Assembly (NCBI GenBank): GCA_029907475.1 | Contig: JARYLU010000013.1 | Coordinates: 1 to 64,000, forward strand | Length of the DNA: 64,000 nt | Origin: Bacillota bacterium | Lineage (GTDB): Bacteria > Bacillota > DSM-12270 > Thermacetogeniales > Thermacetogeniaceae | Direction: 5' to 3' | Shown: positions 49,448 through 59,409 of the stretch, one piece after another | Layout: the number at the start of each line of letters is the position of its first letter | Position numbering within the stretch: the first letter of the stretch is position 1 | The notes under the pieces: model-generated | Told to the model about the DNA's origin: nothing | Database searches by the model: none | What the model saw: the letters and a program-made list of their open reading frames with translations, nothing else | Made by a program: the position numbers and the translations under genes

Positions 49448-49657
49448 AAAAAGAGACGACCGCTCCGCCTTCATGCTTGATGCTGCCGATCCGTTGCTCC
49501 AGGGGAAAACCCCCGCCGGGGCAGTGATGCCGGTGGCGGGCCTTGATAGGAACGGCACGGGGCTGCCTGGAGGAGCGGGCACCCCTCCAGGAGAGGGAAG
49601 AACCGGGTCTCGGCCTCGCCTGCGGTTTTCAAAAACCGGCTGTGAGGTCTCTTTTCA
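49448..49657. ncRNA. candidate structured RNA or element between gyrA and the small Ala-rich gene
   Basis: The ends pair over distance: AAAAGAGAC (about 49449-49457) with GTCTCTTTT (49648-49656). Inside are three hairpins: CCCGCCGG..CCGGTGGCGGG (49512-49540), CCTGGAGG..CCTCCAGG (49566-49591) and GCGGTTTT-C-AAAAACCG (49622-49638). No reading frame is convincing. It matches no RNA family I know (not SRP RNA or tmRNA), and the strand is undetermined. Confidence 0.35.
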
Positions 49658-49792
49658 TGGGTTAACGTGCTTATCACTGTTTTGGAAAATTTATCATATA
49701 TTAATACTGATAACAAGTTGTAGGCATCTTGTTCTTCTTAAATTCGACCCAATCTTTGACTGATTCTCCACGCTGGAAAGGAGAGAAAATCC

Positions 49793-50248
49793 ATGAAAAG
49801 AGTGGTAATGTTCCGGCCATGGTATTGGATGTCCCTTTATTATAAAGAAAAGGAAAAAAGTAAAGAGGTCAAGCCTGCAACCGGGGAGAAGGCATCGCTT
49901 GAAGCAACAGGGGCAGAGGCTGCAGAAGGCGCCGTGCCTGGAATCGAGGCGGAGCCGCCAACAGTGGCGGAGAACACAGCAGGCCACGCGCCCGAAACAG
50001 ACGGATCGCTTACAATTAAAGCAGGTGCCGCACCTGAAGCCGCCCCTGCAGCTGTGGTAGAAGCCGCTGTGGTCGCCGACTCTTGCACTGCGGCAGCAGA
50101 TCCGGCTGAAGCCGCGCCCGCCGCAGAAGCAAAAGCCGAAACCGAAGTGGAAAAGAGCCAGGCCCGGGAAAAACTCTTTATGGAAGCACTAACCCTGCAC
50201 CACCAGGTATTGTGGACGATCATGAAGCAGTTCAAAAGATACTCCTGA
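49793..50248 (+). CDS. small alanine/glutamate-rich protein between gyrA and gyrB
   Basis: 151 residues from ATG 49793 with a strong GGAAAGGAGAG site. The short basic/aromatic start (MKRVVMFRPWYWMSLYYKEK) is followed by a low-complexity Ala/Glu/Pro-rich middle (about 25-122) and a more ordered C-terminus (QAREKLFMEALTLHHQVLWTIMKQFKRYS). It lies on the opposite strand to both gyrase genes. The disordered acidic middle with conserved-looking ends suggests a scaffold or adaptor. No family is recognised. Confidence 0.55.
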   Translation: MKRVVMFRPWYWMSLYYKEKEKSKEVKPATGEKASLEATGAEAAEGAVPGIEAEPPTVAENTAGHAPETDGSLTIKAGAAPEAAPAAVVEAAVVADSCTAAADPAEAAPAAEAKAETEVEKSQAREKLFMEALTLHHQVLWTIMKQFKRYS

Positions 50249-50367
50249 CGCGCTCCGATGTCCCCCAAATTCACTTGCATTAAGCTGCTCCACCTCCGGT
50301 AGCTAATTACTGGAAAATATTTCTTACCGGAGAGGGAGCTTATTTTGGGTTTTTGCCTTAACAATTG

Positions 50368-52347
<1,980 letters not shown>

Positions 52348-52362
52348 TTAATTCCACATTAT

Positions 52363-52371
52363 ATTATAACA
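52363..52371 (-). promoter_or_regulatory. extended -10 promoter for gyrB
   Basis: On the minus strand TGTTATAAT combines an extended -10 (TG) with a perfect TATAAT, about 75 bp before the gyrB GTG. The -35 region is poor, as expected for an extended -10 promoter. Confidence 0.5.
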
Positions 52372-52419
52372 CATTCCAGCCTTCCAAAACATATGTTCTA
52401 AGGAAAAACACTTTGCGCG

Positions 52420-52665
52420 CTACACGCTTGATTGAGCCCTTTTTAATAATGTTACCGAGGAAATTGGGGAAAAATAAAGCCGCCGCGTTGTCAGAATTGC
52501 ACTTTTGTTCCGTGTTTCTTTTCCAATCTGAACCGCGAGCTGCTCCTCAGCGGCGAAACTCAAAAACTCGCGGGTTACCTCCCGGTGCTCAGTTGATTCC
52601 AGATCGATGATCGCGATTAACTCATCGAGAGGAACCACAATATCTCCACCCAGATGCAGGTACAT
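52420..52665 (-). CDS. remB: RemB/YaaB-type extracellular matrix regulator
   Basis: 81 residues from ATG 52665 with GGGGGTG upstream. It begins MYLHLGGDIVVPLDELIAIIDLE and ends SAILTTRRLYFSPISSVTLLKR, matching the small DUF370-type RemB (YaaB) proteins found between recF and gyrB in Firmicutes. RemA/RemB proteins influence biofilm matrix genes in Bacillus; the role here is taken from the family. The TnpB element now separates it from recF. Confidence 0.9.
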   Translation of the reverse strand: MYLHLGGDIVVPLDELIAIIDLESTEHREVTREFLSFAAEEQLAVQIGKETRNKSAILTTRRLYFSPISSVTLLKRAQSSV

Positions 52666-52710
52666 GGCATCACCCCCTTTTTGTTCCCGCCTTTGGCGCC
52701 CTTCATTGAA

Positions 52711-52900
52711 CCTCCCTCGACTGAAGTCGAGGGATTCCACCGGTAAAGACCGGCGGGCACCCCCGTTCAACTAGGGGCACTTACAGAAAGCCTTCCGTGC
52801 GACGTGGACTGACGGCTGAAGGACCTACTCACCCCGCGCGGGGCGGAGCTTTCAAACCCTCCAGCGCCTCCTTGAAAGGAGCGCCGCCTTCCAGCTCTCT
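52711..52900 (-). ncRNA. predicted omega RNA (reRNA) of TnpB
   Basis: The segment from the tnpB stop to the right end has the usual form: several hairpins, GCCGGTCTTTACCGG, then GAATCCC-TCGACTTCAGTCGA-GGGAGGTTCA at the terminus. In this family the RNA scaffold overlaps the 3' end of tnpB and the guide is read from DNA just outside the right end (below about 52711, the remB leader). Exact ends are estimates. Confidence 0.5.
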
Positions 52901-54481
52901 GCCGAGTTGATACAGGTCGTGGACCTTGATTCCCTTGACCTGTTTTTGGAGATAGCTCCAGTGCGCCCAGTGGTGCCGGCGCCTTATCTTCTCCGGTAAG
53001 GACGCCGACAGCACTCGTGGAACCCTCTCCTTAAAGCCCATGCCCCGGCGGGCGATCACCAGCGCCGCCGCGATGTGGACCGGAATGCCTTTGCTCGCCA
53101 TGTACTTCAGCTTCCCCGCGACCGAGGTGTAGGCGGGCTTCACCTTGAAGACGGCCAAGCCCTCTTTAGCGGCGCGGGCAATGATGGCGTTGGTCAAAGC
53201 GCGGTAGGCAAACAGGGTGATTTTCCGGTTGCGCTTCTTGCTGCCGTACTTGAGCCGGAACTTGGAATCGGTGGTTTCCAGGTCTTCAATGACGATGGGC
53301 TTCTTTTTGAGTTTGGTAGCGTTGACTATATCTATAGCCGCCTGTTCCAGCACTTTAACCGCCTGGCCTTTGGTCAACCCGTCAAGATTATGCGGCACGA
53401 CCTGCCAGTCTACCAGGTTGCCGTGGTGGTTGATTTCCGCTAAGTCCGCGTGGTCGTAGTTCATGTCCAGGCCGAGGACGCCGCCGCCCTTGTAGTAGTT
53501 GGTGTAGGGATTTTCGGGAACGTCCACGGTGACCTTGAAGATGTAGTACTCCCCGTGGTCTTCAATTGCCCAGGCAATGGGCTTTCTCCTCTCGCCCTGG
53601 AGGAGGATGGCGCTGTCCACTTCTTCCTGGCCGTAGCGGAAGGCCGCCTGGACTTTTACCTTAGTCCCGTCCGGCAGGCCGAAGGACAGGGTTCTAGTAG
53701 CCACGTCGTACTTGAAAACAAAATTGCCGTACTTCGCGTCCAGCCTGCCGGAAATTCTCAGGGAGGAGTACCGCGCCCTGCGCCACTCCTCCAGCCAGGC
53801 TTCGTGGTCGTTTCTGTACTTCTCCACGGTGAACTGCTTCTTGAAGAGGTCTTTCGTCCCGAAAGTGCAGCCTTTCAGGAAGCCGCTCCGGAGCTTGTTC
53901 AGCTTTTCTTCCAGGCGGGTCGCAGAATAGTTGATTAACTTGACCTGGTTCTTGAGCTTCTTTATCTCCGGGCGCAGGTACTGCTTTTCGAAGTCGTAGG
54001 CGTTGTAGAAGACGAGGGACAACTTCTTAAAGTCTACACTAATGATGCCGGATTCGTGCAGGGTTATGTTGGAGCCCTTCCAGGCAATGAACTTTCCCTT
54101 CATCAAGGCCTTCAGCAGCTTTTCCAGCCGGCCCAGCCTCCTGTCGAGATCCCTGGCCTTCTCTTTTCTGGTCTTTATCTGCTCCTCCAGACCAGCGATG
54201 TATATCTTCTGCAGTTCTTTCTGAGAGGAGAGTTGTGCCTTTGCCTCCTGGACGGCAGAGTTGGCCCAGTAATCGTTGAAGCCGAAGAGCTCTTTGATCT
54301 GGAGGTGGACAGAGGTGCCATGCTTGACCCCGTAGTTGTGCTCGGCCAGCAGCAGCTTGTACGCCTTGTGCTTGGCCCGGTTGAACCCAATCAGGGCGTT
54401 TGTGATAGAGAGAACCTCCTGGGCAGTAAGGGTGTTTTTGTAGATCCTGTTGGAGAAGTACGTTTTTTCCACGAAAAACAC
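52829..54481 (-). CDS. tnpB: TnpB-family RNA-guided nuclease (IS605 OrfB-like), divergent
   Basis: 550 residues, longer than the usual 350-400. A helical N-terminal half with a coiled coil (about 80-130 and 185-215) precedes the RuvC fold: Asp in VLGLDMNYDHADLAEI, Glu in KPIVIEDLETTD, and at the third site SKGIPVHIAAALVIARRG, where a His stands where Asp is normal. No C-x2-C zinc pair is visible between the second and third sites. It may still be active with an altered metal site or be inactive. The gene fills the mobile element. Confidence 0.85.
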   Translation of the reverse strand: MFFVEKTYFSNRIYKNTLTAQEVLSITNALIGFNRAKHKAYKLLLAEHNYGVKHGTSVHLQIKELFGFNDYWANSAVQEAKAQLSSQKELQKIYIAGLEEQIKTRKEKARDLDRRLGRLEKLLKALMKGKFIAWKGSNITLHESGIISVDFKKLSLVFYNAYDFEKQYLRPEIKKLKNQVKLINYSATRLEEKLNKLRSGFLKGCTFGTKDLFKKQFTVEKYRNDHEAWLEEWRRARYSSLRISGRLDAKYGNFVFKYDVATRTLSFGLPDGTKVKVQAAFRYGQEEVDSAILLQGERRKPIAWAIEDHGEYYIFKVTVDVPENPYTNYYKGGGVLGLDMNYDHADLAEINHHGNLVDWQVVPHNLDGLTKGQAVKVLEQAAIDIVNATKLKKKPIVIEDLETTDSKFRLKYGSKKRNRKITLFAYRALTNAIIARAAKEGLAVFKVKPAYTSVAGKLKYMASKGIPVHIAAALVIARRGMGFKERVPRVLSASLPEKIRRRHHWAHWSYLQKQVKGIKVHDLYQLGRELEGGAPFKEALEGLKAPPRAG

Positions 54482-54598
54482 CTCGGGAATATTCTACCAT
54501 GCAGGAGATGATGCGGACAAGTGTTCGAGAAACAAATGTTTCCCTGCCTCTCATCCCCTCATTGAAATGAGGGGTATTCCCGGCAGGTTTAATAAACC

Positions 54599-55693
54599 TT
54601 AACATGTGAAGAAAAAAATCTCGGGCGTTAGTTGCTGCTTTTGCTTCAGCCCCGTCTTAAAGCAGGATGTTGTAGCCGCAATCACCTGTTTTTTAAATTG
54701 CAGTTCTTCAAACACCTGCTTTTGGTGGGCCGGATCGAGCTCTGAAAATACATCATCCAGGAGGAGGAGAGGCTCAACCTTCTGCTCTTCTCCGAGGAGG
54801 CGACACTGGCCGATTTTTAAAGCAAGGGCGAGCAGCCTCTGTTCTCCCTGGGAACAATAGAACCGCACTTCGTAGTCCCGCAGGTAAAAGCGCAAATCAT
54901 CCCGGTGGGGGCCGGCCGGCGTCGCCCGCCACCGCTCCTCAAGCGGCTGTAACCGGGCCAGAGCTTCTGAGAAGAGATTCCTGTATTCGGTTTCCTCCCT
55001 CACCTGTAGGGAAGGAGGGACGACATGGGAAATATAAGCTCCTTCTAAATCCCCACTACATCCAAGAGAGGTCAGAACTTCGCGGCTTAACTCAATCAGT
55101 CTCATAAAAACTGCCAGGCGCCGCCTCAAGATCCGGGCTCCGACCTCTACCAGCTGCACGTCCCAGGGTCTTAATTCAACTTCTTTAAATGCTCCTTGTT
55201 TGAGCAGGTTGTTGCGCTGGACCAGTATTTCCTGGTAGGAATGTAAATCAACAGCGTGCTGGGGCCTGATCTGGCTGGTTACAAGGTCCAGAAAGCGACG
55301 CCGCAGTCCCGGTGCGCCCTGCAGTAGCAACAGGTCGGTGGGGGAAAAGACAACAACAGGGAGATATGCCGCACAGCTCCCGGATGAATCACGTTTCCCG
55401 TTAATTCTCGTAATTTTCCGGCGCTCCCCGCGCTGGTAAGCCACCTCCAGATTGTGAGTAAGCCCGCCGCTCTGAATCTTGCCGCGAATCACAAAAAAAT
55501 CGGAGCCCCATCCGACAAGAACATCATCCTGGTGCTGGCGGTAAGAATAGCCCGCCCCCAGGTAAAAGATCCCTTCCAACAGGTTGCTCTTCCCGATACC
55601 ATTGGGGCCAACCAGGACTGTAAAACCTTCCGGGGGGGAAAAATCGAGGTCCCGGTAGTTGCGAAAATTTTTTAAGTGAAGTTGAACCAGCAT
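54599..55693 (-). CDS. recF: DNA replication and repair protein RecF
   Basis: 364 residues. Walker A is LVGPNGIGKSNLLEGIFYL, the signature is CSQGEQRLLALALKIGQC, and Walker B is LLLLDDVFSELDPAHQKQV. It acts with RecO/RecR at gaps and stalled forks. It starts 4 bp after dnaN. The TnpB element begins right after its stop codon, so its 3' flank is disturbed. Confidence 0.97.
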   Translation of the reverse strand: MLVQLHLKNFRNYRDLDFSPPEGFTVLVGPNGIGKSNLLEGIFYLGAGYSYRQHQDDVLVGWGSDFFVIRGKIQSGGLTHNLEVAYQRGERRKITRINGKRDSSGSCAAYLPVVVFSPTDLLLLQGAPGLRRRFLDLVTSQIRPQHAVDLHSYQEILVQRNNLLKQGAFKEVELRPWDVQLVEVGARILRRRLAVFMRLIELSREVLTSLGCSGDLEGAYISHVVPPSLQVREETEYRNLFSEALARLQPLEERWRATPAGPHRDDLRFYLRDYEVRFYCSQGEQRLLALALKIGQCRLLGEEQKVEPLLLLDDVFSELDPAHQKQVFEELQFKKQVIAATTSCFKTGLKQKQQLTPEIFFFTC

Positions 55694-55696
55694 AAA

Positions 55697-56818
55697 TTAA
55701 GGCACTCCATCTGAGGTACGGCAAACTGGAAGGACAAGGTGCAGGTACGAACCCCCATCCTCTTCCCGGCAGATGGCGGGTCCTTGAGAACCATTCAGGC
55801 TCAGGGTGATTTCCCGGCTCTCCATCACTCTTAAGGGTTCTAAAAGAAAATGGGCATTAAAAGAAGCTTGACCCTCCCCGGCCGGCGCGCTTTTCAGGGG
55901 AATCTCCTCTGAAAGAGAGCCGACCTGCAGCGCCTGCGCCGTAAGCTGAATAGAGGCGGCTTCAACCTTCAACTCGGCAACTGCATAAGTCTCCGGGGGA
56001 GCAATAAAGAGGGATGCCCTCTCCAGGGCTGAGATAAGTTTTGCGCGCTCCACTTCCACGCTCAATTCATCCTTCTCAGGGATTACCTTTTCATAGGCAG
56101 GAAACTGGCTTTCAAGCAGCCGGGTTGTTAAAGTAAAGCGCGGGGTCTGGAAACTGATCATGTTCTGCTCCCAGCTAATCTCCAGCTGCTCCTTATCCTC
56201 AAGGAGCCGGTTGACTTCTCCAAGCGCCCGTACGGGAATAAACAAATCTGCCGTACGAGAACCAGGAAACGGTAGTTGAAAAAGAGCAAGCCGGTAGGTG
56301 TCTGTCGCAACTAAAGTCAAACATTCCTCTTTTAACTGGAAGTAAACCCCGGCAAATTGCGGCCTTACCTCCTGGGGTGCGGCCGCAAAGAGAACTTTTT
56401 TAATTATATTCTTCCATTTTGAACCTTCGATGATAATTCCTTCACCCGCGGGATTCTGAAGTAAAGAAGGGTAGTCCGAAGCCGGCCAGGTGTTTATAAA
56501 AGTACGGCCCTGGTTATAACAAATCTCCACCTGCTGGTTGATTTCACTCCAAACCAGGTTTAACTCACCTTCCGGCAAGCGGCGGACCAGGTTGTCGAAG
56601 GGGCGTGTTAAAACAACGGTTTTTCCCTGTATTTCAACCTGCGCCGGGACGGCGATTGTAAGACTCAACTCTAAATCGGTGCTCTGGAGAATAAGTCGAT
56701 CTTCTTCTGCAGTTACCAGGAGACCGTTGAGAATAGGGAGCGCTGTCCTGGCAGGAACAATTCGGCCTAAGTGCGCAACGGCCGGTGCGAGCTGGTTTCG
56801 TGAACAGCGAACCTTCAC
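55697..56818 (-). CDS. dnaN: DNA polymerase III sliding clamp (beta subunit)
   Basis: 373 residues with three clamp domains: domain 1 around LGRIVPARTALPILNGLLV, domain 2 with VATDTYRLALFQLPFP, and domain 3 ending HLVLPVCRTSDGVP. Length and order are standard. It starts with GTG and lies downstream of dnaA with 182 bp of origin sequence between. Confidence 0.98.
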   Translation of the reverse strand: MKVRCSRNQLAPAVAHLGRIVPARTALPILNGLLVTAEEDRLILQSTDLELSLTIAVPAQVEIQGKTVVLTRPFDNLVRRLPEGELNLVWSEINQQVEICYNQGRTFINTWPASDYPSLLQNPAGEGIIIEGSKWKNIIKKVLFAAAPQEVRPQFAGVYFQLKEECLTLVATDTYRLALFQLPFPGSRTADLFIPVRALGEVNRLLEDKEQLEISWEQNMISFQTPRFTLTTRLLESQFPAYEKVIPEKDELSVEVERAKLISALERASLFIAPPETYAVAELKVEAASIQLTAQALQVGSLSEEIPLKSAPAGEGQASFNAHFLLEPLRVMESREITLSLNGSQGPAICREEDGGSYLHLVLPVCRTSDGVP

Positions 56819-57000
56819 TTGATAAAAAACTCCTTCCTGTGAAGTATATTTTTATATTTTTTATATAATAATAGGAGTTAAAATAATAGCGTCCGGGATT
56901 TTGTGTATATCCTGGTTTAGGGCTTCAGATGTGGAAATTTCTAAATAACAATTTTTGTGGATAAACAGCGGGCAATCTTGTGGATAAGCTGTGGGAACTT
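56819..57000. other. oriC: origin of replication, dnaA-dnaN part
   Basis: Perfect reverse DnaA boxes TGTGGATAA at 56956-56964 and 56979-56987, with a near match (TGTGGGAA) just after. Next to them is a stretch of almost pure A/T (about 56845-56890), suitable as the unwinding element. The arrangement between dnaA and dnaN is the classical Firmicutes one. Confidence 0.85.
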
Positions 57001-58323
57001 TTATGATGAGTGGAGCATTTTGATCAGGTCATTGATTATTGCTTCAAGATTGCTGTCTTTTTTCATTTCTTCTTTAATTTTATCGTAGGCATGTAAAACC
57101 GTTGTGTGGTCGCGGCCGCCGAACTCCTGCCCTATTTGCGGAAGAGAGGCATCTGTTAGCTCTCTTGCTAAATACATTGCGATTTGGCGGGGAAAAGCCA
57201 CACTCCGGGTCCTCCGGCGCGCCTTAAAATCATCCACACGCAGGTTAAAGCGTTGGGCGACTACTTTCTGGATCATCGTTATCGTCACGTAAGGGGGGCG
57301 GTTTCCTACTAAAATATCTTTTAAAGCCTCAGAAGTTAAATCTAAATTAATTTCCTGTTGGTGCAGGGAGGCGTAAGCGATGATCCGTGCGAGAGCCCCT
57401 TCGAGTTCCCGGATATTGGATTTAATATTGGTCGCGATGAAAAGAAGGACGTCGTCCGGCAGCGAGAACTTCTCAAGCTGGGCCTTTTTTCGTAAAATAG
57501 CAATTCTTGTTTCAAGGTCGGGCGGCTGGATATCCGCCAGGAGCCCCCATTCAAAGCGCGAGCGGAGGCGGTCCTCAAGCGTGGGAATTTCTTTCGGTGC
57601 GCGGTCACTGGAAATGATGATCTGTTTGCTTGCCTCATAAAGAGCATTAAATGTATGGAAAAATTCTTCTTGAGTTCGTTCTTTCCCTGCCAAAAACTGA
57701 ATATCGTCTACCAGCAAAACATCAATCGTCCGGTATTTATTGCGAAATTCCACGGTTTTATCGTCACGAATGGAGTTTATCAATTGATTTGTAAAAGTCT
57801 CCGACGATACGTAAACGACCCTGATGTGGTTGTTGTTTTTTAAAACATAGTGCCCGATGGCGTGCATGAGATGGGTTTTTCCAAGCCCAACCCCGCCGTA
57901 AAGAAAAAGTGGGTTGTACGCTTTACTGGGGGATTCGGCAACCGCAAAAGCAGCCGCGTGGGCCAGGCGGTTGCTGTTTCCAACGACAAATGTATCAAAG
58001 GTGTATTTAGGATTTAATTTTGGTGAGGTTTCCCCGTTGCGTCCCAGGCTCTCACTGTAATTTTCTTCATTTCCTGCCGTCACAAAGCGAAGGGTAACCG
58101 GGTGGTGCAGTTTAGCCTCCAACCTGGAACGAATCAGAGTACTGTAGCGGGTTTCCAGCCATTCCCTGGTAAATTCGTTGAGGGTTGAAATTACCAGCGT
58201 CCCGTCGTGATAAGCGAGCGGTTGCGTGGCCCTGTTCCAGGTTGCAAAATTACGCTCATCTAATTCAGCTTCTAAAATTTTTAAAACCTCTTGCCAGATC
58301 TCCGAGAGTTTATATTTAACCAT
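57001..58323 (-). CDS. dnaA: chromosomal replication initiator DnaA
   Basis: 440 residues. Domain I (1-80) contains [23 protein letters not shown]. The AAA+ domain has [18 protein letters not shown] (Walker A) and [27 protein letters not shown] (Walker B). The C-terminal DNA-binding domain has the signature [19 protein letters not shown]. It binds the DnaA boxes on both sides of its own gene. Confidence 0.99.
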   Translation of the reverse strand: MVKYKLSEIWQEVLKILEAELDERNFATWNRATQPLAYHDGTLVISTLNEFTREWLETRYSTLIRSRLEAKLHHPVTLRFVTAGNEENYSESLGRNGETSPKLNPKYTFDTFVVGNSNRLAHAAAFAVAESPSKAYNPLFLYGGVGLGKTHLMHAIGHYVLKNNNHIRVVYVSSETFTNQLINSIRDDKTVEFRNKYRTIDVLLVDDIQFLAGKERTQEEFFHTFNALYEASKQIIISSDRAPKEIPTLEDRLRSRFEWGLLADIQPPDLETRIAILRKKAQLEKFSLPDDVLLFIATNIKSNIRELEGALARIIAYASLHQQEINLDLTSEALKDILVGNRPPYVTITMIQKVVAQRFNLRVDDFKARRRTRSVAFPRQIAMYLARELTDASLPQIGQEFGGRDHTTVLHAYDKIKEEMKKDSNLEAIINDLIKMLHSS

Positions 58324-58440
58324 TAATCACGCCACCTTAGCATTATCCACAGTTTTTATCCACAATATGTGAACAACATGTTAATAATTTAGAAATCGCT
58401 AAAAACTTGTTTTGTTAAATATACCAGATCAAAAAGAATA
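58324..58440. other. DnaA boxes upstream of dnaA (second part of a bipartite origin)
   Basis: Two perfect boxes TTATCCACA at 58343-58351 and 58356-58364, just upstream of the dnaA start, followed by AT-rich sequence. Bipartite origins flanking dnaA are known in Firmicutes. The same boxes can repress dnaA. Confidence 0.8.
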
Positions 58441-58447
58441 AAAGCAA
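58418..58447 (-). promoter_or_regulatory. probable dnaA promoter
   Basis: Minus-strand -35 TTGCTT (58442-58447), 18-bp spacer, -10 TATATT (58418-58423). Transcription would pass over both DnaA boxes before the dnaA start. Confidence 0.45.
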
Positions 58448-58474
58448 GGTGTAAATCTGTTTCTGTGCTGCGAC

Positions 58475-58502
58475 TTGACAAGGTTCCGGAGTCGTCTATA
58501 AT
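58475..58502 (+). promoter_or_regulatory. rpmH-rnpA operon promoter
   Basis: Perfect -35 TTGACA (58475-58480) and perfect -10 TATAAT (58497-58502) with a 16-bp spacer, about 55 bp before the rpmH start. Confidence 0.8.
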
Positions 58503-58556
58503 GGAAAAAGAAAGTATCAGGAAGATCCGGTTATTTTTAAGGGCAGGTGACTTTAC

Positions 58557-58691
58557 TTGAAGCGTACTTATCAGCCGAAGAGGCGGCGGATGAAAAGAGT
58601 GCACGGTTTTTTGAAGCGCATGAGAACGTCGAGCGGTCGCAATATCATCAGGCGCCGCCGTTTGAAAGGGAGGAAAAACCTTTCTGCGTAA
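58557..58691 (+). CDS. rpmH: ribosomal protein bL34
   Basis: 44 residues from TTG 58557: [18 protein letters not shown], then [22 protein letters not shown], the standard L34 sequence. AGGTGA precedes the TTG. The next gene, rnpA, starts 25 bp later. Its position next to dnaA is conserved in bacteria. Confidence 0.97.
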   Translation: MKRTYQPKRRRMKRVHGFLKRMRTSSGRNIIRRRRLKGRKNLSA

Positions 58692-58716
58692 AAGTTTCCG
58701 AGAGAAGTGAGTTAAA

Positions 58717-59067
58717 ATGCTGCCGGCTGAACAACGCCTCCGCACTTCCAGAGAGTTTCAGGCAGTATATCAAGCAGGCAAGGTCGTACGGGGGAAATAC
58801 CTTACAGTTCGCTATCTGAAAAGAAAAAAAGACGGAAAAACGCGGTTTGGGTTCGCGCCGGCGCGCAAAGTCGGCAGTGTGGTGCTGAGAAACAGGATAA
58901 AACGGAGGTTAAGGGAACTTTGCCGGAGATACAGTCACTGCTTTGTAGATCAATGCGACGTCGTGGTTAATATCCACCGTACAGCAGCCGGTATCCCTTA
59001 CCAGGAATTAGAAGCTGATTTTCTGAAAACTTTTAGCCGGGCAAAGTTAATTAAAAGAGTTTATTGA
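58717..59067 (+). CDS. rnpA: ribonuclease P protein component
   Basis: 116 residues. The family signature is in VLRNRIKRRLRELCRRY (the RNR motif), preceded by RFGFAPARKVG. It binds RNase P RNA for tRNA 5' processing. The ATG follows AGAGAAGTGAG. Confidence 0.95.
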   Translation: MLPAEQRLRTSREFQAVYQAGKVVRGKYLTVRYLKRKKDGKTRFGFAPARKVGSVVLRNRIKRRLRELCRRYSHCFVDQCDVVVNIHRTAAGIPYQELEADFLKTFSRAKLIKRVY

Positions 59068-59078
59068 GGTTTTTTTTA

Positions 59079-59288
59079 ATGAAAAAATTGATTATCCTGA
59101 TTCTTCGTTCATACCAGGTTTTATGGTCATCATGGCATCCACCATGTTGCCGTTTTCAGCCTACCTGCTCTCAGTACGCAATACAAGCGGTTGAGCGGTA
59201 TGGTCCTGGGCGGGGCCTGTTGTTAGCACTGCGCAGGATCCTCAGTTGCCATCCGTGGGGTGGGGGAGGTTACGATCCTGTGCCATAA
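59079..59288 (+). CDS. yidD: membrane protein insertion efficiency factor YidD
   Basis: 69 residues from ATG 59079 (TGAGG upstream). LRSYQVLWSSWHP..CCRFQPTCSQYAIQAVERYG is the hallmark of YidD, with the conserved Cys pair, and HPWGGGGYDPVP ends it. It is a small amphipathic membrane-associated protein that aids YidC-dependent insertion. It starts 11 bp after rnpA. A TTG at 59064 is an alternative start. Confidence 0.94.
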   Translation: MKKLIILILRSYQVLWSSWHPPCCRFQPTCSQYAIQAVERYGPGRGLLLALRRILSCHPWGGGGYDPVP

Positions 59289-59409
59289 AATCCTGGGTTC
59301 AATAAAATTGAGTTTAGACTTCCACGTCACTTCTAGTGACCCCAAACCGTTTCTGAAGATAAGGAGGTGAAAACCGCCCCGGCAGAAATCCTGGCGTGGT
59401 GGGGATGTT

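Larger units (their letters stand above)
52711..54582 (-). mobile_element. IS200/IS605-family element carrying tnpB only
   Basis: Bounded by related subterminal hairpins: right end CCCTCGAC-TGAA-GTCGAGGG (52714-52733) and left end CCCCTCAT-TGAA-ATGAGGGG (54555-54574), each with a TGAA loop and followed by ATTCC. No inverted termini or target duplication are expected for this family. No tnpA transposase gene is present, so it depends on a helper for movement. It sits between remB and recF in the origin cluster. Confidence 0.85.

Noticed and set aside
49840-50364. 174-codon minus-strand frame opposite the Ala-rich gene
   Set aside because: No ribosome site; low-complexity Ala/Ser/Thr reading of the opposite strand.
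54039-54605. 188-codon minus-strand frame overlapping tnpB in another phase
   Set aside because: It overlaps the tnpB frame, which carries the recognisable RuvC motifs; the alternative phase has no family resemblance.
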